From positions 1-5,746 of the forward strand of contig WJJV01000021.1 of the NCBI GenBank assembly GCA_014729495.1: a stretch of DNA of 5,746 bases. Direction: 5' to 3'. This stretch comes from Candidatus Woesearchaeota archaeon. GTDB lineage: Archaea; Nanobdellota; Nanobdellia; Woesearchaeales; UBA12501. The position numbers and the translations under genes are program-made. Every line of letters begins with the position of its first letter. Within the stretch, counting starts at the first letter, position 1. Below, in pieces: positions 1 to 4,908 of this stretch. The notes beneath the pieces were generated by a model. The model made no database searches. It worked only from the letters and a program-made list of their open reading frames with translations, and was not told the DNA's origin.

Positions 1-1009
1 CTGCGAATATCTCCTCGCTTCCCAGGCCAGAGAGCATGACCTTGACTCCATCTTTCTTTGCCTGCTCACAGCAGACATAGAACGGAACTGCCACACCAAC
101 CTTCACGACATTAGAGTCTTCAATCAATGGGACAATCTTCTTTAGATAATCCCTGACATTCTCCAGCTCTATCTTCATTATCCTGAGTTTCAGGCCCAGC
201 TCTTCTGCAACCTTTCTTGCATAGACTGCATCCTCTGCTTCTGTGCCTGATTCAAGGGCAGCTGTGTAGCATGTGAAGTCAACATCCAATGATTTCAGCA
301 TCATGGCAAGGAGAGTGGAGTCTATGCCTCCAGAGAAAAGAAGGCCTACTTTCTTCTTTGGCACCCTTTTCTCAATAGATTTCCTGAGAAGCTCAAGCAC
401 CCTTGATTTCTGTTCTTCTTCTGTCTCTGTATGTTCAGGAGTTATATCATAGAATGATCTTCTCTTGAAAGAAACCTTGTTATTGGCAGGATTATAGATG
501 AGCACTTTTCTTGGATTCAGTTCCTGGATATTGTCAGATCCAGTGATCCTTTCAAGTGCTTTCTTCTCTGAGGCAAAACCAAATCCTTCTGGACTTTCTG
601 CAAACCACAAAGGCTTGACACCTATCAGGTCTCTTGCCAATATCAACCTCTGCTCCTTTATCTGATAGTATGCCAGGGCATAGTCTCCGTCAAGCTCATC
701 AATCCTTTCTGGCAGGATTCCATTCTCAGACATCATGAAGACTGCTTCTGCATCATTGCCTGCTTTGATTCCATACTTTTGGCATAGGTCTTTCCAGTTG
801 TATATCTCGCAGTTTGCAGCAAATACCCCTCTGCCCTTAAGCGGCTGTTTAATGTTTCCTACAATAGCATGGAGATTATGGCCAATTGCCCAACAATCTC
901 CAGATTCAATGCCTGATCTGTCCCTGCCTCTTGATTCCATTATGCTTAGGCCTTCAGCTGCCATTCTTCCTGCTTCTTTGTTCCTGAATATCCCTATTAT
1001 GGCGCACAT
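1..1009 (-). CDS. asnB: Asparagine synthetase (glutamine-hydrolysing), N-terminal 336 residues; C-terminus beyond window
   Basis: Makes asparagine from aspartate, ATP and glutamine in the cytoplasm. The protein begins MCAIIGIF, so Cys2 becomes the N-terminal nucleophile of the class II glutamine amidotransferase domain once Met is removed. Further amidotransferase motifs are RGRDRSGI (27-34), NCEIYN (66-71) and GNDAEAV (84-90). The synthetase domain has the pyrophosphate loop FSGGIDST (from S226) and SGLGSEEIF (from S327), which match family motifs SGGxDS and SGxGxDE. The reading frame is open to the window edge, so the C-terminal synthetase part is missing here. The amidotransferase half is compact: its RG motif lies about 20 residues earlier than in E. 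coli AsnB. The Gly of the usual NGE motif is Cys67. The start is supported by Cys2 and by a TATA-like element 27 bp upstream. Members of this superfamily also act on other acceptors, so asparagine is the most likely but not the only possible product. Confidence 0.92.
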   Translation of the reverse strand, partial: MCAIIGIFRNKEAGRMAAEGLSIMESRGRDRSGIESGDCWAIGHNLHAIVGNIKQPLKGRGVFAANCEIYNWKDLCQKYGIKAGNDAEAVFMMSENGILPERIDELDGDYALAYYQIKEQRLILARDLIGVKPLWFAESPEGFGFASEKKALERITGSDNIQELNPRKVLIYNPANNKVSFKRRSFYDITPEHTETEEEQKSRVLELLRKSIEKRVPKKKVGLLFSGGIDSTLLAMMLKSLDVDFTCYTAALESGTEAEDAVYARKVAEELGLKLRIMKIELENVRDYLKKIVPLIEDSNVVKVGVAVPFYVCCEQAKKDGVKVMLSGLGSEEIFA

Positions 1010-1029
1010 AGACATCCCTTGAACATACT

Positions 1030-1043
1030 GCATTTTTAAATGC
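1030..1043 (-). promoter_or_regulatory. TATA-box promoter of asnB (near-leaderless)
   Basis: On the minus strand this reads GCATTTAAAAATGC, an AT-rich TATA-like core inside a 6-bp inverted repeat. Its centre is about 27 bp from the asnB ATG at 1009, which puts the expected transcription start at or next to the start codon. No Shine-Dalgarno sequence is visible between them. A second TATA-like palindrome at 1119-1129 is too far away for a leaderless start and probably reads the other way. Confidence 0.6.
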
Positions 1044-1056
1044 TTTTATTGATGCT

Positions 1057-1075
1057 ATACTTACAATGTAAGTAT
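1057..1075. promoter_or_regulatory. 19-bp palindrome upstream of asnB, candidate operator
   Basis: ATACTTAC-AAT-GTAAGTAT is a perfect inverted repeat with 8-bp arms and a 3-bp spacer. It starts about 14 bp upstream of the asnB TATA-like element. The spacing suits a dimeric winged-helix regulator acting on asnB. The regulator itself is unknown. Confidence 0.5.
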
Positions 1076-1091
1076 TAACATATATCTCTAT

Positions 1092-1109
1092 TCACTTATT
1101 AGTGACTAA
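1092..1109. repeat. Overlapping short palindromes upstream of asnB
   Basis: TCACT-TATT-AGTGA (1092-1105) overlaps TTAGT-G-ACTAA (1099-1109). Both are perfect in their 5-bp arms. Together with 1057-1075 and 1128-1149 they make a cluster of inverted repeats between asnB and the next transcription unit. This may be a second operator, or chance in AT-rich DNA. Confidence 0.3.
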
Positions 1110-1112
1110 AGA

Positions 1113-1149
1113 ATAGAAATATTTAAATAGTAGTTATGTATTACTACTA
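1113..1149 (+). promoter_or_regulatory. Rightward TATA element with adjacent inverted repeat
   Basis: TAGAAATATTTAAATA (about 1114-1129) resembles a BRE followed by a TATA box. It would start transcription near 1150. Immediately next to it, TAGTAGT (1128-1134) and ACTACTA (1143-1149) form a perfect 7-bp inverted repeat with an 8-bp spacer. A protein bound there would cover the start site. Sequence evidence only. Confidence 0.35.
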
Positions 1150-1219
1150 AGTAACAATACCTAAACACCCCCAAAAAAGAGACAGGTAACCTCATTGGTT
1201 ATCTGCCCTTTTTATTTTT
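1150..1219 (+). ncRNA. Possible short transcript ending at hairpin 1181-1207 (weak)
   Basis: If the TATA element near 1119-1129 is active, a transcript of about 65-70 nt would run from near 1150 to the hairpin plus T-tract ending at 1219. No start codon with a convincing frame lies inside. The segment has a run of five C and a run of A before the hairpin but no RNA family that I recognise. The call rests on promoter and terminator placement alone. Confidence 0.2.
1181..1219 (+). terminator. Hairpin plus T-tract
   Basis: GACAGGTAACC (1181-1191) pairs with GGTTATCTGCC (1197-1207) around a TCATT loop: nine Watson-Crick pairs, one G-U and one mismatch. CTTTTTATTTTT follows directly. The orientation of the T-run means it acts on rightward transcription. 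Confidence 0.5.
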
Positions 1220-1245
1220 ACCAAACATCAAGATCACCTCTTTTT

Positions 1246-1272
1246 CCCCGCAGGCACTGCCTGTGGGGTTTT
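1246..1272 (+). terminator. GC-rich 10-bp hairpin followed by TTTT
   Basis: CCCCGCAGGC (1246-1255) pairs with GCCTGTGGGG (1259-1268), one pair being G-U, around a 3-base ACT loop, then TTTTATAA. It is one of the most GC-rich stretches in an otherwise AT-rich gap, so it is unlikely to be chance. It reads as a rightward terminator, or as the stem of a small structured RNA. Confidence 0.5.
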
Positions 1273-1280
1273 ATAATCAC

Positions 1281-1299
1281 TCATTGCACAATCATTGCA
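1281..1299. repeat. Direct repeat TCATTGCA, two copies with 11-bp period
   Basis: TCATTGCA occurs at 1281-1288 and 1292-1299, separated by CAA. The 11-bp period puts both copies on the same face of the DNA. It sits between two hairpin/T-tract units. Function unknown; may be a binding site. Confidence 0.35.
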
Positions 1300-1300
1300 T

Positions 1301-1326
1301 ACAGGGATCTAAAGACCTGTTTTTTG
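1301..1326 (+). terminator. Third hairpin plus T-tract
   Basis: ACAGG (1301-1305) pairs with CCTGT (1316-1320). An inner TC/GA pair (1308-1309 with 1314-1315) becomes possible with GA bulged, leaving a TAAA loop. The stem runs directly into TTTTTTG. It is weaker than the hairpin at 1246-1268. The following 1327-1410 is T-rich with nothing else that I can name. Confidence 0.3.
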
Positions 1327-1413
1327 TTTATTATGTTTATTTTGTTTCTTATGTTTCTTAAGCATGTCTTTTTTATACATGGCTGCATGGAGATATTCTA
1401 AAATTATTCTACC

Positions 1414-1427
1414 CAAAGTTTTTTAAA
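1414..1427 (+). promoter_or_regulatory. BRE/TATA promoter of the H/ACA-like RNA
   Basis: CAAAG (1414-1418) followed by TTTTTTAAA (1419-1427) fits an archaeal BRE plus TATA box. The usual spacing of 25-27 bp from the TATA centre puts the transcription start near 1448-1451, just before the first stem of the RNA at 1458. Confidence 0.5.
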
Positions 1428-1449
1428 CAACATTGACATCCAAGTAAAT

Positions 1450-1630
1450 ACGCTATAATTATGCAAATGGGTCCTTGTTGAGCTAAAACGCGTGTTTTTG
1501 GCTGTGAAATCAAGACACTCTTGCATAATACAGCCCGACACGAGAGTACTCAATGGAGCTTACGGCAAAGCCAAGCAATGAGCTTGGGAGTTAGTGTTTC
1601 GGGCAACAAAATACCCTTTTTGGGTATTTT
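1450..1630 (+). ncRNA. Candidate two-domain box H/ACA guide RNA (5' end approximate)
   Basis: Box H/ACA RNAs guide conversion of uridine to pseudouridine with Cbf5, Nop10, Gar1 and L7Ae. Domain 1 has lower stem ATTATGCAA (1458-1466) / TTGCATAAT (1521-1529) followed at once by ACA (1530-1532). Its upper stem base is CTTG (1474-1477) / CAAG (1511-1514), 15 nt before ACA. Above it is a K-turn: three-base bulge TGT (1503-1505), tandem G-A pairs (G1480-A1507, A1481-G1506), then apical stem GCTAAAA / TTTTGGC. Domain 2 has lower stem GCCCGA (1533-1538) / TCGGGC (1599-1604), A1605, then ACA (1606-1608). Its upper stem ACTC (1548-1551) / GAGT (1588-1591 region) ends 14 nt before ACA. Its K-turn has bulge AAT (1577-1579), G1580-A1557 and A1581-G1556, and stem GCTT/AAGC. 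Known archaeal H/ACA domains put ACA 14-16 nt from the upper stem. Folded by eye; the targets are not identified. Confidence 0.65.
1608..1630 (+). terminator. Perfect 9-bp hairpin at the end of the H/ACA-like RNA
   Basis: AAAATACCC (1608-1616) pairs perfectly with GGGTATTTT (1622-1630) around a TTTTT loop. It begins at the last base of the second ACA box, so it can mark the RNA 3' end. The T-rich right arm and loop would favour archaeal termination. Confidence 0.5.
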
Positions 1631-1946
1631 CATATTTAAACCTCAGAATGTTGCTCTTAAAAGCAACAGAGTGTTCAATAAGCTTAAAAGAGCCAATCAG
1701 GACAAGAAACCTTTTAACTATCATTTTATTCATTACATTTGATGTTGGGGATAAGAACAGATCAATTATCTGATTATCTACCTTGTTCTAGATTGCTTTA
1801 AGCTAAATGATCATTAAGTACAGTACAAGCACAGCAAGAGGCATTATCATGTTTATCATAGAGTATCACTGCATAAATCCAGTCAGATCACTCTACTGAG
1901 GCTTCTTCTGTGCACAAAAAAGAGCAGAGAGAAACATCTTTAATAC
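1631..1946. other. Gap between the RNA and dnaG: short repeats only
   Basis: I see no credible protein gene or tRNA here. It contains an inverted repeat GTTGCT-CTTAAA-AGCAAC (1650-1667), a perfect 10-bp palindrome AATGATCATT (1806-1815), and TTATCAT repeated at 1844-1850 and 1853-1859 with a 9-bp period. The dnaG promoter should be in the last part, but no clear TATA box stands out. The palindrome and direct repeat are possible regulatory sites. Confidence 0.4.
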
Positions 1947-1951
1947 GGAGG
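1947..1951 (+). promoter_or_regulatory. Strong Shine-Dalgarno site for dnaG
   Basis: GGAGG lies 8 bases before the ATG at 1960. It fixes the start codon and shows that dnaG has a leadered transcript, unlike the near-leaderless asnB, kinase and regulator genes in this window. Confidence 0.8.
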
Positions 1952-1959
1952 CGAACAAA

Positions 1960-3243
1960 ATGGGAAAGATAAGCCCAGTAGCGGCAAAATATATAGTGCA
2001 CGCAGACATTGACATTGATGGTGTTGTTGACAGGCCTGATGTGATCGGAGCCATATTCGGACAGACTGAAGGACTTCTCGGAACAGAGCTTGAGCTCAGG
2101 GAGCTCCAGAGATCAGGAAGGATTGGAAGGATAGAGGTCAACACTGACACAAGGTCAGGAAAGACAAAAGGTGAGATAATCATACCGTCATCTCTTGACA
2201 AGGCAGAGACAGCAATAGTTGCAGCTGCAATGGAGATAATACAGAGGATTGGACCGTGCAATGCAAAGATAAAGGTCACAAACATAGAGGATGTCAGGAT
2301 ATCCAAAAGGACATTTGTTGTTGACAGGGCAAAAGAGCTTCTCAAGCTGCTCATTGACACAACAATGCCTGACTCACAGGAGCTTGCTGATGAGGTCGCA
2401 TACTCTGTGAGGGTAATGGAGATCCAGGAGTATGGCAAGGACAGGCTTCCGGCAGGGCCTGCAATAGACGAGAGCGACGACATAATTGTGGTTGAAGGCA
2501 GAGCAGATGTCCTGAATTTTCTGAAGAATGGCATTAAGAATTCAATAGCAATGAACGGAACATCAGTTCCTCAGACAATAATAGATCTCAGCAGGAAGAA
2601 AGAGCTGACCATATGCGTTGATGGAGACAGAGGTGGAGAGCTCATAATCAAGGAGCTCACAGGAGTCGCTGATGTTGACTTTGTATGCAGGGCACCAGTT
2701 GGAAAGGAGATTGAGGAGCTCACAAAGAAGGAGATCCACCAGACACTAAGGGCAAAGGTGGCTGCAGAGCAGGCAAAGCTTGAGCTTAATGGCAAAAGCG
2801 GAAGATCCTATGACAGGAAGGAATCAGGGCCGCAGAAATATTCCAGGAACCAGAGGAATGACACCCGGAATGACAACAGGAACGACAGGGGAAGGAACAA
2901 CCAGAGACAGGATTCACGCCAGCAGAAGGCTCCTCCAAGAAAGGTCAAGATAAGCAATGAAGAGAAAGAGAAGTTCAAGGGAATGCTTGAGGATCTCATA
3001 GGCACAAGAGGAGCATACATCCTTGACAAGGACATGAATATCCTCGGAAAGGTGCCTCTCACAGAGCTTGAGACCACAGTAAAGAGCCTGGGCTCAGGAG
3101 TCTATGCAATAGTCTTTGACGGCAGTGTTGACAAGAGCCTTGTGGATACAGCAGAGAAGTCAAGGGTGCAGTTTCTTGTGGGAATGGACTCAAAGTTCAA
3201 AGGCAATGCAAGGACAAACATCCTGACAAGCGAAGACTTTTAG
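1960..3243 (+). CDS. dnaG: Archaeal DnaG-like primase (Toprim domain), 427 aa
   Basis: Complete gene of normal length for archaeal DnaG. The N-terminal part (1-165) is the conserved archaeal DnaG domain, beginning MGKISPVAAKYIVHADI. The Toprim domain spans about 172-260. It contains the catalytic Glu in VEGRADV (178-184) and the metal-binding DGD in VDGDRGGE (220-227). Residues 278-327 form an Arg/Asn/Gln/Asp-rich, low-complexity linker. A second conserved domain (328-427) follows. Archaeal DnaG can make RNA primers in vitro and is also a stable component of the archaeal exosome, where it helps bind A-rich RNA. It lacks the bacterial zinc-binding and helicase-interaction domains. The gene stands alone: its upstream neighbour is the H/ACA-like RNA and the kinase downstream is convergent. 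The linker is the only unusual part and may contact RNA. Confidence 0.96.
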   Translation: MGKISPVAAKYIVHADIDIDGVVDRPDVIGAIFGQTEGLLGTELELRELQRSGRIGRIEVNTDTRSGKTKGEIIIPSSLDKAETAIVAAAMEIIQRIGPCNAKIKVTNIEDVRISKRTFVVDRAKELLKLLIDTTMPDSQELADEVAYSVRVMEIQEYGKDRLPAGPAIDESDDIIVVEGRADVLNFLKNGIKNSIAMNGTSVPQTIIDLSRKKELTICVDGDRGGELIIKELTGVADVDFVCRAPVGKEIEELTKKEIHQTLRAKVAAEQAKLELNGKSGRSYDRKESGPQKYSRNQRNDTRNDNRNDRGRNNQRQDSRQQKAPPRKVKISNEEKEKFKGMLEDLIGTRGAYILDKDMNILGKVPLTELETTVKSLGSGVYAIVFDGSVDKSLVDTAEKSRVQFLVGMDSKFKGNARTNILTSEDF

Positions 3244-3280
3244 AATTCTTTTTTTCTTATTCTTTTTTTATCTTTTTTTA
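3244..3280 (+). terminator. T-rich termination region after dnaG
   Basis: Directly after the stop codon there are several T-runs of seven or so separated by C, TTA or ATC, without a stem-loop. This is typical of intrinsic archaeal termination on T-tracts. The minus strand is correspondingly A-rich, so the convergent kinase gene has no similar terminator here. Confidence 0.65.
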
Positions 3281-3305
3281 TTTATATAATATTTTACTTA
3301 TGTAA

Positions 3306-3779
3306 CTAAGTCTCAACAACCTTGACCTTATGCCCAGCATGCTTTGCCTCTTCAAGGATAATGTCCATTATCTCGCATTCCAGGTTCTCTTCAATCTTGG
3401 CCTTGTGATATCCTTTTCTCTTCAGCCTGTTGGCCAGCTTCCTCAGGCTTGTCCTCGTCACAATGCAGAGATCAACCAGTTTTGGATCAATGCAATGGCT
3501 CATGTGAGAATCTATTATCAGCCTTCTTCTCTCTTTTCTGGCCTGCTTTATGATACTCTCCAGAATTTTTGCCAGTTTCTTCTCATCAACAATCCTTGTC
3601 TTCCTCTTTCTGTCATACCCTTCTGAAAGCTTGTGTTCTTTCACAATATCATTGACATCTATGTAATCAAGATTGTGCTTTCTTGCCAGCTTCTTTGCAA
3701 TTGTTGTCTTGCCTGTTCCAGGAGTGCCTGTGACAATGACTATGTCTGGCAGTCTTTTTGGAATATCTGGTGTTCTCAT
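3306..3779 (-). CDS. Adenylate kinase of the AK6/Fap7 family, 157 aa
   Basis: A P-loop nucleoside kinase related to yeast Fap7 and human AK6 (hCINAP). The eukaryotic proteins have adenylate kinase/ATPase activity and act in late 18S rRNA maturation with uS11; archaeal members are thought to act similarly on the small subunit. The Walker A motif GTPGTGKT is at 18-25. Other family features are DYIDVNDIVKEH (38-49 region), DEKKLAKILE, the IIDSHMSH segment, TRTS followed by LANRLKRKGY, and the closing NLECEIMDIILEEA. Full family length with a short basic C-terminus. Start: the ATG at 3779 is 27 bp from a TATA box, so the mRNA is probably leaderless. It lies 31 bp beyond the stop of the small membrane protein gene on the same strand, so read-through from that operon is also possible. 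It converges on dnaG. Confidence 0.93.
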   Translation of the reverse strand: MRTPDIPKRLPDIVIVTGTPGTGKTTIAKKLARKHNLDYIDVNDIVKEHKLSEGYDRKRKTRIVDEKKLAKILESIIKQARKERRRLIIDSHMSHCIDPKLVDLCIVTRTSLRKLANRLKRKGYHKAKIEENLECEIMDIILEEAKHAGHKVKVVET

Positions 3780-3800
3780 AATAAATATCCTGATTCTGTT

Positions 3801-3810
3801 CTATATAAAA
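3801..3810 (-). promoter_or_regulatory. TATA box of the AK6/Fap7 gene (leaderless)
   Basis: The minus strand reads CTATATAAAA on the complementary strand, i.e. TTTTATATAG, a near-consensus archaeal TATA box. Its centre is about 27 bp before the ATG at 3779. It ends just next to the stop codon of the upstream membrane-protein gene (3811-3813), so the kinase has its own promoter despite the short spacing. Confidence 0.7.
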
Positions 3811-4044
3811 CTATCTCATTCTTTCAATAAGATAGCTTATAAGGTAGGTGAGCCCCAGGATCAAGACAAAGAATAATGGAAACAGGAAAATAGAGTATGT
3901 AAGATAATTGTCAAGCTGGGAACCGCAACTTTTGTTCCTGCACATAAGGACAAAAATCCTTAAAGCAGCCCCTATGAAATAGAATGCAGTCCATAATATT
4001 ATAGAAACAATGATGCTTATGATGAGGGTCTTCTTATGGTTCAT
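3811..4044 (-). CDS. Small two-helix membrane protein, 77 aa, unknown function
   Basis: I do not recognise a family. The sequence shows two hydrophobic helices at about 6-33 and 49-72, joined by a short polar loop (about 35-48). The loop holds a CRNKSC motif with Cys35 and Cys40, which could form a disulphide if outside the cell. Lys4-Lys5 at the N-terminus and Glu-Arg-Met-Arg at the C-terminus favour both ends inside. Its ATG overlaps the TGA of the upstream regulator gene by four bases (ATGA), which indicates one operon and translational coupling. This tight pairing suggests a partner, sensor or anti-regulator for the membrane-bound winged-helix protein; that is inference. Hydrophobic small ORFs can be spurious, but the overlap and lack of gaps make it credible. 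Confidence 0.7.
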   Translation of the reverse strand: MNHKKTLIISIIVSIILWTAFYFIGAALRIFVLMCRNKSCGSQLDNYLTYSIFLFPLFFVLILGLTYLISYLIERMR

Positions 4045-4649
4045 TTTCTGTATCTTTTTATCAGATAATCAGCAAGAAGATACACTGCAAGGAATGCTAT
4101 TGCTCCTGCTGCAAACCATAATCCTATATAGTCTGTTGATGCTGCCTCAACTGTCCTTGATGCTGCTTCAGGCAAAGCAGTGTCCATTGCAAGCATCTCT
4201 GATCGTGAAGCAGACTGCAGCATCGGCTCAGCTGTCTTTGCGCCGATTCCCATTAATCTCTGGCTGTACTGCAGTGCAAGAGCTGCTGCACTTATTATCA
4301 CTATTGCAGGTATTATTGACTTCAGTTTGCTTCTTATTGACTCTGAAGCGGATTTAGGAGCTATTATCACATACTTGTTGGCAAGGCTGTAATGCAGGAC
4401 CTCTTTTCCTTTGTTAGAATAATGGTATTCCTTTGCCTCGACAAGCTTGCTGGCCAGAAGATGCTTTAGATTATAATGGACTGTGCTTATCGGGATGCCC
4501 AGCTCTTTAGCGAGCTCTGACTCAGTTGCCTTCTTGCTTGCAAGATGGTCAAGTATCTTCCTTGCAGTATCATTGGATATCACCTGAGCCAGCTTCTTTG
4601 CCTTTTCCTCCTCAAGGCTCACCATAAGGAATGTCTCTTTCTTTGCCAT
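4041..4649 (-). CDS. Membrane-anchored winged-helix (ArsR-like) transcription regulator, 202 aa
   Basis: The N-terminal half (about 20-98) is an ArsR/MarR-like winged helix. DTARKILDHLA begins the first helix, TESELAKELGIPISTVHYNLKHL (42-64) is the helix-turn-helix with the recognition helix near 54-66, and EAKEYHYSNKGKEVLHYSL forms the wing. Two transmembrane helices follow, about 112-128 and 174-196, separated by an Ala/Ser/Met-rich external segment (129-173). Basic residues before the first helix and KRYRK at the end keep both ends inside, so the DNA-binding domain is cytoplasmic. No metal-binding Cys cluster is seen. It probably senses a membrane or external signal and controls nearby genes or itself. 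I chose ATG at 4649 rather than GTG at 4655, because a TATA box centred 28 bp upstream puts the transcript start next to 4649. The divergent AbrB operon is a plausible target. Confidence 0.85.
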   Translation of the reverse strand: MAKKETFLMVSLEEEKAKKLAQVISNDTARKILDHLASKKATESELAKELGIPISTVHYNLKHLLASKLVEAKEYHYSNKGKEVLHYSLANKYVIIAPKSASESIRSKLKSIIPAIVIISAAALALQYSQRLMGIGAKTAEPMLQSASRSEMLAMDTALPEAASRTVEAASTDYIGLWFAAGAIAFLAVYLLADYLIKRYRK

Positions 4650-4670
4650 AATCACTGGATTGCATTATGC

Positions 4671-4682
4671 GTATTTAAATAT
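4671..4682 (-). promoter_or_regulatory. TATA box of the regulator operon (leaderless)
   Basis: The minus strand reads ATATTTAAATAC, with the core centred near 4677, about 28 bp from the ATG at 4649. No ribosome binding site is visible, which fits a leaderless transcript. Confidence 0.65.
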
Positions 4683-4684
4683 TC

Positions 4685-4696
4685 TCAAAGCTTTGA
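4685..4696. promoter_or_regulatory. 12-bp perfect palindrome at the regulator promoter, candidate operator
   Basis: TCAAAGCTTTGA is a perfect palindrome two to three bases upstream of the TATA box, where the BRE would be bound by TFB. A dimeric winged-helix protein here would block or recruit transcription factors. Autoregulation by the gene product is the simplest guess. Confidence 0.45.
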
Positions 4697-4754
4697 ATCA
4701 GCTTAAAGCCATAACCTATCTATATGTTCCTGGATATTGCAATCAAAAAAATCA

Positions 4755-4767
4755 CAAACTTTATATA
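4755..4767 (+). promoter_or_regulatory. Consensus BRE/TATA promoter of the AbrB operon
   Basis: CAAAC (4755-4759) plus TTTATATA (4760-4767) is a close match to the archaeal BRE/TATA consensus. Transcription should start near 4790, leaving a leader of about 140 bases before the ATG at 4930. A second TATA-like TTATAATAT (4817-4825) inside an inverted repeat could be an alternative start. Confidence 0.65.
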
Positions 4768-4801
4768 TTGATTTTCTTATTTTCAGAAATCTATGCTAAT
4801 A

Positions 4802-4840
4802 TTCAGATTTTTAATCTTATAATATGATTAACCATCTGAA
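4802..4840. repeat. 39-base nested inverted repeat in the AbrB leader
   Basis: TTCAGAT (4802-4808) pairs with ATCTGAA (4834-4840), then TTAATC (4811-4816) pairs with GATTAA (4826-4831). A 2-by-2 mismatch (TT against CC) lies between the arms and a 9-base TTATAATAT in the centre. Thirteen of fifteen positions pair. It may be a protein site in DNA or a hairpin in the leader RNA. Confidence 0.55.
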
Positions 4841-4879
4841 AATAAGTAAAAAAGTAAGAGATTCAGATAAAAAGTAAGT

Positions 4880-4908
4880 AAATCAGAACTATATTCTGAT
4901 TTTCAGAA
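4880..4908. repeat. Two alternative inverted repeats sharing a central arm
   Basis: AAATCAGAA (4880-4888) pairs perfectly with TTCTGATTT (4894-4902). The same central arm, as TTCTGA (4894-4899), pairs with TCAGAA (4903-4908). Only one of the two structures can form at a time. It lies 21 bases before the first AbrB start codon, near the weak ribosome binding site. Confidence 0.5.

Noticed and set aside
735..1022. 95-aa rightward frame opposite asnB
   Set aside because: It is the antisense of the amidotransferase domain of asnB, whose motifs are clear on the minus strand.
1195..1401. 68-aa rightward open frame
   Set aside because: It runs through two hairpin/T-tract units, has low-complexity Phe/Leu/Ile from T-runs, and no ribosome binding site or family resemblance.
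1521..1742. 73-aa rightward open frame
   Set aside because: It overlaps the structured H/ACA-like RNA, starts inside its stem, and its sequence follows the RNA stems rather than a protein pattern.
1740..1773. Possible box C/D RNA (TGATG at 1740, CTGA at 1770)
   Set aside because: The C-like box lacks the final A, only 25 bases separate the boxes, and no internal D'/C' boxes or terminal stem are present.
1893..2534. 213-aa leftward frame opposite dnaG
   Set aside because: Antisense of the DnaG N-terminal and Toprim domains; Ser/Ile-rich composition typical of a shadow frame.
3285..3296. TATA-like TTTATATAAT between the convergent dnaG and kinase genes
   Set aside because: It would only drive an antisense transcript into the kinase gene; the stretch is part of a T/A-rich termination region and is probably chance.
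4653..4655. GTG as the regulator start (two residues longer)
   Set aside because: The ATG at 4649 is a stronger codon and lies at the usual distance from the TATA box; GTG would fall at or before the expected transcript start.
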